Assembly (NCBI GenBank): GCA_033852165.1
Contig: JAWSUZ010000006.1
Location: 127,650 to 191,649, forward strand
Length of the DNA stretch: 64,000 bases
Direction of reading: 5' to 3'
Source of the DNA: Agarilytica sp033852165
GTDB lineage: Bacteria > Pseudomonadota > Gammaproteobacteria > Pseudomonadales > Cellvibrionaceae
Shown here: positions 56,844-64,000 of the stretch, piece after piece
Numbering within the stretch: the first letter of the stretch is position 1
How the letters are laid out: every line of letters starts with the position of its first letter
Notes under the pieces: generated by a model
What the model was told of the DNA's origin: nothing
The model's database searches: none
The model's input: the letters and a program-made list of their open reading frames with translations, nothing else
Translations under genes and position numbers: made by a program

Positions 56844-57419
56844 TTATTTAGAATCAGCCCGCCCCATAAACCTACGCTCTTCCACATTGATCTTAATTTT
56901 ATCCCCAGTCGAAATATGCTCAGGCACTTGCACCGTCACGCCAGTCGACAATATTGCAGGCTTTGTTCTGGAAGTTGCAGAAGCTCCCTTAATCGACGGA
57001 TCTGTTTCCGTCACTTCAAGCTCCACATAAGTCGGCATGCCAAGCGCTACTGGCACGTCATTAACGATGATCACCTGAATGCCTTCTATTGACTCATCAA
57101 TAAAAAGCGCCTCATCAGCAATAGAATCCTTGTTCAGGTTGTACTGCGTGTAGTCTTCGGTGTTCATGAAAACGTAATCATCACCATCCATGTAAGAAAA
57201 CATGACAGGTCTACGGATAAGGTCTGCAAGATCCAACATGTCTGAATCTTTAAAGGTTTTATCAATTTTACTGCCAGTCACCACATCATACATTCGCATA
57301 CGGTAGATACTCCCACCTGCACGGCCCTGAGGAACTGAACGATCAATGTCCTTCACAATGTAAGTGCTACCGTTATATTCGATCGCTGCATTCTTCTTGA
57401 TATCACTTGCCTTGGGCAT
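56844..57419 (-). CDS. yeiP: Elongation factor P-like protein EfpL (YeiP)
   Basis: The ATG at 57419 gives MPKASDIKKNAAIEYNGS, the typical YeiP start; an upstream frame start at 57434 adds five residues. 191 residues with the three EF-P domains: YIVKDIDRSVPQGRAGGS (tip residue Arg33 in place of the EF-P Lys34), SYMDGDDYVFMNTEDYTQY and the C-terminal GASATSRTKPAILSTGV, IKINVEERRFMGRADSK. EfpL helps ribosomes at proline or other slow motifs. Not the ordinary efp. Confidence 0.92.
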   Translation of the reverse strand: MPKASDIKKNAAIEYNGSTYIVKDIDRSVPQGRAGGSIYRMRMYDVVTGSKIDKTFKDSDMLDLADLIRRPVMFSYMDGDDYVFMNTEDYTQYNLNKDSIADEALFIDESIEGIQVIIVNDVPVALGMPTYVELEVTETDPSIKGASATSRTKPAILSTGVTVQVPEHISTGDKIKINVEERRFMGRADSK

Positions 57420-57591
57420 TTTCTTTAGTCTCAAAATTAAATGGGTGGAAATCGTACACTTTAGTACGCAACTGGCTCAGAGCGAACTATTAACTCACAA
57501 GGCTAAGCCTGATTACAGGCCTCAGAGTAATAGATCCGTATAGAGAAAACCAAACCTTTTTCAACGGCCTCTGCATTTCAATTCCCCCTAT

Positions 57592-58062
57592 TTACTCTAG
57601 CGTTTTCTCCATATAAACACGGCTATATCCTGACTCGACTCTCCGCTCAATCTCGACAAATCCCCCCAAGGTATACAGGCGGATATTCGCCTCCATCTTC
57701 ACATTGGTAAAAAGCGTTAATCGATCTAAACCATTCTCTACAGCAAGCTTTTCCACAAAATGCAAACACCGGGCGCTCAAGTACCGGCCCTCATAATCGG
57801 GGTGTATAGCAATATTAGCCAAAGCCAAACAGTCGCTTTTGACTATCGCCACAAAAAAATCAACGACCTTAGAGCGATCAACAATAACCCTTACCGAACC
57901 CTCGCCAATCAACTCCCCATAATCCACAAAAAGTGGCGCTGGAGAAACACCAATGGTCTTTTTATAAATGGAGTAGGCAGCATGAGCACAATCCGAAACG
58001 GCCTCAACATCTTGAGCATTCGCCGCCCGAATCGAAAAACTGGAACATTCGAGGTTGTTCAT
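57592..58062 (-). CDS. GNAT-family N-acetyltransferase
   Basis: 156 residues with the GNAT fold: FSIRAANAQDVEAVSDCA, LANIAIHPDYEGRYLSARCL (acetyl-CoA-binding region with a variant of Q/RxxGxG/A) and LFTNVKMEANIRLYTLGGFVEIER. Substrate unknown. Single gene. Confidence 0.85.
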   Translation of the reverse strand: MNNLECSSFSIRAANAQDVEAVSDCAHAAYSIYKKTIGVSPAPLFVDYGELIGEGSVRVIVDRSKVVDFFVAIVKSDCLALANIAIHPDYEGRYLSARCLHFVEKLAVENGLDRLTLFTNVKMEANIRLYTLGGFVEIERRVESGYSRVYMEKTLE

Positions 58063-58487
58063 TGGTACTCCAAACAGAGATTGTTCATGATTTTTATTTT
58101 CTTAACCCCATGATTTCAGTTTAAAACACAGACCGATATATTTAACATGACAAGTTATCAGCATGATTATGTATGCTCACCACCCCTTAATCTAAAAAAT
58201 AACTATCCAATATCAGCCCTACCGAAACCTAACAAAACCACTACAAACTATTACAAATCACTACACCCCCTTACAAACGCAGAAAACCACAATTAAATAC
58301 GTGCAACCAAGAAAAATCAATATTGCCAACCGCCTCGTTTCCCCAGTCTGCAATCGCACGCAAATACGCCATACCGTAAATTACGGTACAATTCACAAAA
58401 CATAGTTATCAGGAATTTCTTTTCGCATTACTTTATGCGGACAGAATAGGAATTTATACGTCAAAATGACTAATCAGGAGAAGCACA
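58063..58487. other. Intergenic region upstream of the SdhC-like gene
   Basis: About 425 bases without genes. It contains a tandem-like ACTACAAA/ATTACAAA/TTACAAA series (near 58240-58280) and the palindrome listed next. Confidence 0.5.
58372..58388. promoter_or_regulatory. Perfect 17-bp operator-like palindrome upstream of the SdhC-like gene
   Basis: TACCGTAA and TTACGGTA are exact complements around one A, about 100 bases before the ATG. A TACAAT that could act as a -10 element begins in its right half, so a repressor bound here would block transcription. No regulator gene is adjacent. Confidence 0.55.
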
Positions 58488-58877
58488 ATGAAGAAAGAAA
58501 ACCGACCCATCAACATCGGCCTAACGGATATTTTATTTCGCTTTCAGTGGACATGGTCAATGGTTGCATCCGTACTGCATCGAGTTAGCGGAATAGCCCT
58601 AATCTTTGTAATACCCATTTTTATATACGGCCTACAGGAATCGCTTAATTCTCAGGAAAGTTTTGATGCATTAAAGATATCGCTTACCCACCCGATATTA
58701 AAATTTGTAATTTGGGTGTCGCTATCTTTTCTGGTTTATCATTTTATTGCGGGAATAAAACACTTGATTATGGATTTAGGCTTTGGGGAAACTAAAGCAG
58801 GCGGAAAAATTGGAGCCAAGATAACTCTTATATCGAGCACAATTTGTATAATTGCTCTTGCATATTATATAAGCTAG
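58488..58877 (+). CDS. SdhC-like succinate dehydrogenase cytochrome b556 subunit, orphan
   Basis: 129 residues with three membrane helices. SVLHRVSG (Ser, His31, Arg) and VYHFIAGIKHLIMDLGFGE (heme-ligand His region) match SdhC, which binds heme b and quinone in complex II. No sdhD, sdhA or sdhB genes follow; the next gene is a GFA protein on the other strand. It is either a paralogue or a displaced copy, so I have not used the sdhC symbol. RBS AGGAG lies seven bases before the ATG. Confidence 0.85.
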   Translation: MKKENRPINIGLTDILFRFQWTWSMVASVLHRVSGIALIFVIPIFIYGLQESLNSQESFDALKISLTHPILKFVIWVSLSFLVYHFIAGIKHLIMDLGFGETKAGGKIGAKITLISSTICIIALAYYIS

Positions 58878-58906
58878 AACCGATCCAAAAAATAAGGGCT
58901 GTGTAT

Positions 58907-59308
58907 TTATTTCACAGCCTTACAAGACTCATCAAATAAAAGCCAATCACACTTTTGACTATGATTTAAACTAATTGGCGGTAACGGTAAAGGGCTATCA
59001 ACAAAACACCCGCCAGCAATTCCAATCATCTCCTTAAGACTAGAAACATACCAAAATAAAGTGGTTCCACATGAACTGTAAAAGTACTGTTTTTGGTCAT
59101 GGTTTTGCTCAGCATTATGCAACTCATAAAGACTCAATCCAGTCGAAGGCATAGTAATAACCTGATCTTTCCGGAAATATGAGGGTATTCCAAAAGCACT
59201 GCCCGTCCTTTTTTTACAATTGTTACAGCTGCAAACTGCATGCCTTTCCGGATTGCCCTCGACTTCCAGCTTACTTTTCCCACAACAGCATTCGGCAACT
59301 CTACTCAC
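58907..59308 (-). CDS. GFA/CENP-V family zinc protein (second copy)
   Basis: The GTG at 59308 is chosen because AAGGAGG lies six bases before it; an upstream ATG at 59332 lacks one. 133 residues with Cys ligands in AECCCGKSKLEV, CSCNNCKKRTGSAF and SSCGTTLFWYV. Paralogue of the 17587 gene in fold only; sequences differ. Substrate unknown. Confidence 0.85.
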   Translation of the reverse strand: MSRVAECCCGKSKLEVEGNPERHAVCSCNNCKKRTGSAFGIPSYFRKDQVITMPSTGLSLYELHNAEQNHDQKQYFYSSCGTTLFWYVSSLKEMIGIAGGCFVDSPLPLPPISLNHSQKCDWLLFDESCKAVK

Positions 59309-59548
59309 TAAATCCTCCTTAGCGCACAACATTTACATTGGGCGCACAACCAAGTTCAGCGAGACAGTCATCATAACACTGGCAGAGAACCATCAAATAA
59401 CCCGCTTCCATGTTGAATTAGCCACCCGAACTGCTCCAAGACTTACCCCAAACCCACACGTAATCTCAGTGGTTTGTCAGCGTTTCGTGCTGCGCTCTGC
59501 CTGATCCTTTTGCTCCTCCTCATTAAATTGCTGTAAAGAAGGTTTTGA

Positions 59549-60989
59549 ATGTTTCGATTACCACTAAGGTCTATTTTACTCGGCTGTCTGAGCGCGAATA
59601 CCGCCATGGCCCAACACACTTTAGTAGACACTGAGGCAGGTGATAATCCCATTGAAGAAGTGATCGTGACCGACAGTGAACACGATAATTTTTCGGAGCC
59701 GACCAAACTGACCGAAAAGCTGCTGAAAGTCCCCGGCGCTTTCGGTGATCCTATGCAGGCAATATTTTCTTTACCTGTCATCGTACAATCCGATGAGGAA
59801 GGAGGAGAACCCGCGGTAAGAAGCAGTGGACCGAAAGATAATGCTTTTTTAGTGGATTATTTACCTGCCGGACCGATTTTTCATAGCCTGCTCGGTAACA
59901 GCATTTTTAATGAAGACCTGCTACACGATTTTGGCCTCCACGCCGCCGGTTTTGGCTCACAATACGGCAAGGCGACCGGCGCAATTTTTGATATCACATT
60001 GCGCCAGCCGCGTATTCAACCCTTGTCCGTAACCTTGGACGCGAGTTTATTGCAAATCGGCTTATTAACTGAAGGCGCCATCACCGAAAACCAGGCTTTT
60101 TATCTCTCGTACAGAGAAAGCCTGATCCATCTGTTTTTGGATGAGGAGAAGGATGAAGAAGGCCTAACCGTAACCAGTAAACCGGGCGCCAAGGATTATC
60201 AAGCCAAGTATTTTTGGCAGCCTGATGAACAAAACATCCTGTCATTCTTGTTGCTAGGCTCAGAAGACAAAGCCAAGCAAGAAGTGAGTGAAGGCTCGGA
60301 AGAAGCTCTGTTGGACCCCGGCGGTGTTGGTAAACAATCGCTCGATACACGTTTTGATAGTCAGGGCCTGACTTGGTCCTATACCGAAGACGGGGAAGGG
60401 AAGACTGAATGGAAAGCAGCCTTAGGCCATATACGTGACCAACAAAAATCCGCACTGGGCCCGAACAGTTTATGGATCTGACGCTAGCTGGCTGGACCGT
60501 TAAAAGTCGCTACAACTTCCCCGTCAATGATCAGCACCGCATTTCCGTTGGCGGTGAGTATCAGCAACAGACCTATGATTATGATTTACGTCTGCGTCGA
60601 GAAACCTGTTCGGATTTTACGCCAGGTTGTGAATACCAACGCGGCCCCATTGTGGCCCACAGCGAATATCGGTATGCGCTGGAACTCTCGCAGCGGTATG
60701 CCCTATACACCGATCACCGGCAACCAACCTGACCTAGTCTATAATGGTCTTTATGTACCGGTTTACGGTGAACTCAATAGCGCCAGAGCCGATGCCTATC
60801 ACCGGCTCGATCTTCGCCTTGAGAGAGAAACCCATGGCAGTTTTTATATGGATATCATTAGCGCCTATGGGGCAACTACTTAGTGGTTCTGTCGAATATG
60901 AACCAATTAAAGACAGTGATGAATTTAAATTGGTGACAGAAGAAGGGATGGGCTTGTTTCCATCAATTGGTTTTAAGATTACATTTTAG
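59549..60989 (+). pseudogene. Decayed TonB-dependent receptor
   Basis: Starts with a signal peptide (MFRLPLRSILLGCLSANTA) and plug domain (IEEVIVTDSEHDNFSEP, QSDEEGGEPAVRSSG). The reading frame shifts near 60465 (continues as EQFMDLTLAGWTVKSRYN), then near 60690 after an apparent deletion of a large part of the barrel (QRYGMPYTPITG in a third frame), and again near 60870 before the final strand ending SIGFKITF. Full TonB receptors are about 700 residues; only about 480 codons remain. Probably non-functional. Confidence 0.85.
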
Positions 60990-61144
60990 CGGGCCAGGGA
61001 AGACCGAAAACGGAGCCGCGCACGTGGTGGCATTGTCACTGGAAGAATAACCATACTAGGTCTACTCTTACACACGGAACCTTCGTATCCGGCTCATTTA
61101 CACCGTTTTTGTGCGCGCAATGCCGCACCGCAACATTTTAATGA

Positions 61145-61173
61145 TTGACACACGTTTAATCTACAATTAGACT
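61145..61173 (+). promoter_or_regulatory. Sigma-70 promoter of the phasin gene
   Basis: TTGACA, 17 bases, TAGACT; the ATG is about 58 bases further. Close to consensus. Confidence 0.7.
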
Positions 61174-61230
61174 CCTCACCACTCAATTGCTGCACGGCAG
61201 CAAGACTCAACACGCAAAGAGAAAAAAACT

Positions 61231-61578
61231 ATGTTAGAACAAATTACAGAACAACTACAAAAAAGCATGCAGCCAATTACTGAAATCACTAACATCAACG
61301 TGAAAGCGCTTGAAACATTGGCATCAAGCCAACAAGACCTTTTCAAAACTTTGTTAGAGGCTGGTACAGCTTTCGCACAAAATGCAGGCGGACAAAAAGA
61401 CATGGAAAGCGCAGTAGAATCACAAAAAGCTTACGCTCAAAGCCTACAAGAAACTATTGTTGCTGCCGCTAAAAACGCTTTCGGCGTGATCTCAGCAGCT
61501 CAAGAGCAAAGTGGTGCTATCCTTCAGAACGCTGTTACTGAAGTTCAAGCCCAAGCGACTGCTGCTACACAGAAGTAA
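61231..61578 (+). CDS. Phasin family protein
   Basis: 115 residues, almost all helical and rich in Ala, Gln, Glu (ALETLASSQQDLFKTLLEAG, AAAKNAFGVISAAQEQSGAI), matching the Phasin_2 family (PF09361) that coats polyhydroxyalkanoate granules. No pha synthesis genes are in the window. A strong sigma-70 promoter precedes it and a GC-rich hairpin (61597-61614) follows. Confidence 0.85.
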   Translation: MLEQITEQLQKSMQPITEITNINVKALETLASSQQDLFKTLLEAGTAFAQNAGGQKDMESAVESQKAYAQSLQETIVAAAKNAFGVISAAQEQSGAILQNAVTEVQAQATAATQK

Positions 61579-61596
61579 GTACACGCTATTTAGACT

Positions 61597-61614
61597 CGAC
61601 GCCTTAGGGCGTCG
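61597..61614 (+). other. Hairpin after the phasin gene
   Basis: CGACGCC and GGCGTCG with a TTAG loop; no T tract, so a weak terminator candidate. Confidence 0.45.
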
Positions 61615-61847
61615 TGGCTAATGCCAATTTGCCCCCCTAACAAAAAAGCCGAGCTTACCCCTTCTTTCAGGATATTAACTCGACCCTCACTTCCTTCTTC
61701 ACCCGCCCTATCTTATTGATTCGTTACAAACCATTGAGCGCGCCATACTTACCTTGGCTATCAAAAGGAAAAACCACGCCTCCTAAAACAAACAGCACAC
61801 GTGAGTAAATAACACTGATCATGCTTACGAGGGCTGGAACAAAATGA

Positions 61848-62201
61848 TTATTCTGAAGCATTTTCCTCTGCAGACATATGTTCGGAGAAGTAAGTTTTGT
61901 AGTCTTCATCGGATAGACCGCCAATATTAAGATAAACCTCCTTCTCATCCGGCACAGCCATCAGAGTGCCCTCTTTGAATTCAACCGCTTTTCCGGCCTT
62001 ATCAGTCAAGGTGAAATCCTTGTTCAATACAACATATACAACTCCATCGTCCTCTTCGCCGCCCACACTTTTGATCCAGCCCGCTAGCGCTTTAGGTCCA
62101 CCGACATTGAGAAACTCACCCGAAACTTCCTGTATTGAAGGGTCGCCTCGCTCGAGATTAGTGGTACCAACTTCTTCTCCATTATGCGTAAGAGTATACA
62201 T
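61848..62201 (-). CDS. Hypothetical acidic protein
   Basis: 117 residues from the ATG at 62201, chosen for the AGGA eight bases upstream; an in-frame TTG lies two codons earlier. Segments GVVYVVLNKDFTLTDKAGKAVEF and EKEVYLNIGGL suggest a small beta-rich fold; the C-terminus is acidic. No family recognised and no signal peptide. Confidence 0.6.
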   Translation of the reverse strand: MYTLTHNGEEVGTTNLERGDPSIQEVSGEFLNVGGPKALAGWIKSVGGEEDDGVVYVVLNKDFTLTDKAGKAVEFKEGTLMAVPDEKEVYLNIGGLSDEDYKTYFSEHMSAEENASE

Positions 62202-62794
62202 ATTCAAATTCCTATTATTGGTTAGGCCCCCTAAATGACATCCATTTAGTCAGCAAAATAAATTGTAACCGGATCGAGTTCCGAGACCAATCCTTTGGCG
62301 CATATAATGATACCCAGCGCATAAAACTCGAATCATTCACGTGATTAATTCAAAATAGAAGAGAGAGAACTGTGTCGTTCTCATCATATTTCGATACTCA
62401 CGATTCAATAGCGGCTTCTATTGTCTTAAGTTTCAAATATGGAGCTCGCCCAAATCGTGGTTTCCAACGCCTATCAGCGCCCATCTCGGTATTCACCATA
62501 ACCCTTAAGAAAAACACCCCCTTACACCCATTATTTTCAAACTAGAACGACAAAATCTGATTATTCAACGATCGGCTATATCGATTTCAGCTAAAAGACT
62601 GATTGGCGTTTTTTTAACCTTTCCTCACGAAAATTTTAAGTGTTTGTTGAACTTAATTCAACACCCGACAAGCTCTTGCGACACCTAAATCATCCCCATA
62701 ATGTAGCCGAAACTTCTGAAACACGCAGCGCTTTTTACAGCACAGCACAGCACAGACACAGAATCCGCTCACCAAGTACCCCAAACACAAACAG
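62202..62794. other. Non-coding stretch before the decayed secreted protein
   Basis: About 590 bases. I see no gene or element to report, only the run-up to the pseudogene. Confidence 0.35.
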
Positions 62795-63443
62795 GGATCG
62801 ACAAAGAACAACTCGAAAACGGCTTTTCTTTTCGCTTTAAGTCTCACCATGTCAGCCACTGCATTTTCTGGTTGGGGTGCTAACGAAGATCGCCTTGGTG
62901 GCCCTAACGGAAAAATGACTTGAGTTTACACTCCTAACTCAGCTATTGCCGGTAACCCCCATATTATTGACGCGCAGCAGGCGGAACGGGTATTGGTACT
63001 GGCGGTGGTGAAGGTGAAGGCCGCGACAGCACAAACACAGCGCCGGTACTTAGCGTTGCCTCCCATACAGCTAGGAAATCGGCGCAAACTGTGTAGCGAG
63101 CGCGACAGCAACTGACGCAGAAGACGGCGACCTTAGCAACTCAGTTGCCATCACCGGTAGCGCAGACTGCAACACCGCAGGCATCTACTCTTTGGCTTAT
63201 AGCGTAAGCGACAACGACGGCGCTAGCGACTCAGCAACCATCACGATTACGATTACCGTTAACGCAGCAGCAGGCGGCTTTGACGAAGAAGCAACAGCAA
63301 CCTGCACAGGCCACTACAGCGCAAGCCGATTGGATGTAACCGGTTACCTATCTTATGGCAGCGCGAATGGCTACTCTCCAAGTGTAACGTTGTACAGCTT
63401 TGGTGGATGCTGGACAGACGATATTAACGGAGGTGTATGTTAA
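62795..63443 (+). pseudogene. Decayed secreted protein with Gly-rich linker and Ig-like/cadherin-like domain
   Basis: In one frame a signal peptide without a start codon (KNNSKTAFLFALSLTMSATA) runs into GWGANEDRLGGPNGKMT and then a stop TGA, after which the same frame goes on as VYTPNSAIAGNP. A shift to another frame gives a Gly-rich linker (TGGGEGEGRDSTNTAPVLSV), and another shift gives ANCVASATATDAEDGDLSN, then AYSVSDNDGASDSATITITI and a Cys-rich C-terminus. At least three lesions, so inactive. The original was a secreted, possibly carbohydrate- or polymer-active protein. Confidence 0.72.
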
Positions 63444-63483
63444 TCCCCAACTGTAAAACCTTTTAATAAACAAGCCCTACACC

Positions 63484-63520
63484 GAAAAGGCCCCTATAGA
63501 GAAATTGGGACCTTTTTTGG
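63484..63520 (+). terminator. Terminator after the decayed secreted protein
   Basis: AAAAGG and CCTTTT arms with a CCC/GGG inner pairing, one mismatch, followed by TTTTTT. Confidence 0.6.
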
Positions 63521-63639
63521 CTTATCTTACAAGTTCATAAGCCAATCAAAGATTGGCAACAGCAATCCATTTTAGTATCAAGTTACTTTTCCCTTTTGCC
63601 ACGCTTCATTTTGCCAGTTAGACGGTTAAAAACTTAAAA

Positions 63640-63940
63640 CTATAAACACACCAATAAAACAGCATAAGTAAAAAACATACCAATGATTCTAGGCAGTGGA
63701 AAATGAGGGTTGCTCAACATTCCAATAGAATGCAAAATTCTCCCTAAGACAAAACAAACTCCCAAACCCCAAACCAACTTTCCACTGGCACTGTGAAATT
63801 CCATGAGCGCCAGCATTATCAAACACATCGGAACGTACTCAATGAAATTGCCAAAAAGCCTGTATACGTCTTTTCAGTTTCTCATCATTACCATCTTGAT
63901 CAGGGGTATTTAGCAACATCCCCTTCAGACTTCCCGACAT
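63640..63940 (-). pseudogene. MAPEG-family gene with a frameshift in a homopolymer
   Basis: The frame starting at 63940 reads MSGSLKGMLLNTPDQD and continues to KLKRRIQAF, then one extra T (TTTTT at about 63855) shifts it; in the other frame the typical MAPEG block GNFIEYVPMCLIMLALMEF and RILHSIGML, RIIGMFFTY follow to the stop. A one-base indel in a run of five could be an assembly error. The first membrane helix is also short. MAPEG proteins act in glutathione/leukotriene-type chemistry. Confidence 0.6.
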
Positions 63941-64000
63941 CGGCCGAGTATTTATCCCTTAAGGAATCGAACAATTGTAAGCGATCAACCAACCCACAAG
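63900..64000 (-). CDS. Possible C-terminal end of an unknown gene running off the right edge
   Basis: An open frame of about 33 codons on the minus strand ends in DVAKYP and a TGA at 63900-63902. It overlaps the MAPEG start in another frame and may be spurious. Nothing recognisable. Confidence 0.2.
   Translation of the reverse strand, partial: CGLVDRLQLFDSLRDKYSADVGKSEGDVAKYP

Noticed and set aside
58240..58285. ACTACAAA-type short repeats upstream of the sdhC-like gene as a regulatory array
   Set aside because: The units vary in length and are simple A/C-rich sequence; not enough to claim an operator array.
1..64000. CRISPR arrays, prophage genes and transposase genes
   Set aside because: No regular spaced repeats, integrase, terminase or transposase motifs were seen.

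Overview
The window looks like chromosome from a marine gammaproteobacterium, most likely Cellvibrionales (Saccharophagus/Teredinibacter-like). The grounds are gammaproteobacterial gene pairs (hda next to a DUF2066 gene and purMN; moaA-moaB-moeA; a three-gene pntAA-pntAB-pntB), an AddAB-like pair of the 'probable DNA repair protein' type, a three-part TonB-receptor style pseudogene and moderate GC. The assignment is inferred from gene content, not from a database match.

Layout. 1-3.4 kb: 3' part-missing hda, a DUF2066 secreted protein, and divergent purM-purN ending in a bidirectional terminator. 3.4-10.3 kb: an accessory block with an Asp-rich lipoprotein, a TraF-like (PF13729-type) barrel protein, a pentapeptide-repeat protein fused to a divergent class III nucleotidyl cyclase domain, and an HD-GYP protein lacking key catalytic residues. 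10.4-20.1 kb: a long GAPDH (GapB type), peroxiredoxin-glutaredoxin fusion, DUF1461 membrane protein, PP2C phosphatase fused to a Ser/Thr kinase, small lipoprotein, DUF3127 protein with an SSB-like acidic tail, GFA-family protein, small hypotheticals and an HxlR regulator. 20.2-27.4 kb: assimilatory nitrite reductase nirBD behind a well-formed sigma-54 promoter, divergent from a molybdenum cofactor operon (moaA, moaB, moeA, DUF1244, MOSC).

27.4-28.2 kb is a repeat-rich intergenic stretch with two kinds of inverted repeats. 28.2-37.2 kb: a YdiJ-type FAD/Fe-S dehydrogenase, then an envelope polysaccharide group (outer-membrane barrel, Wzi, a two-domain glycosyltransferase, a family 2 glycosyltransferase, a YrbL-like kinase-fold protein). 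37.3-50 kb is a central-carbon block on the minus strand: transhydrogenase PntAB, class I aldolase, Fbp, PckA, malate synthase G, a LysR regulator and AceK. With GapB it suggests a cell set up for gluconeogenesis and glyoxylate-shunt growth with NADPH balancing. aceK is the last gene of a tightly overlapped addB-addA-aceK unit.

56.3-64 kb: tRNA-Arg(ACG) whose 3' end is repeated in inverted orientation across its terminator to form a perfect 35-bp-arm palindrome, EfpL/YeiP, a GNAT acetyltransferase, an orphan SdhC-like cytochrome b subunit behind a perfect 17-bp palindrome, a second GFA protein, a decayed TonB-dependent receptor, a phasin with a clear sigma-70 promoter, a hypothetical protein, a decayed secreted protein with a Gly-rich linker, and a frameshifted MAPEG gene. 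This last part is a patch of gene decay. No CRISPR array, prophage, transposase gene or convincing integron attC site was seen.
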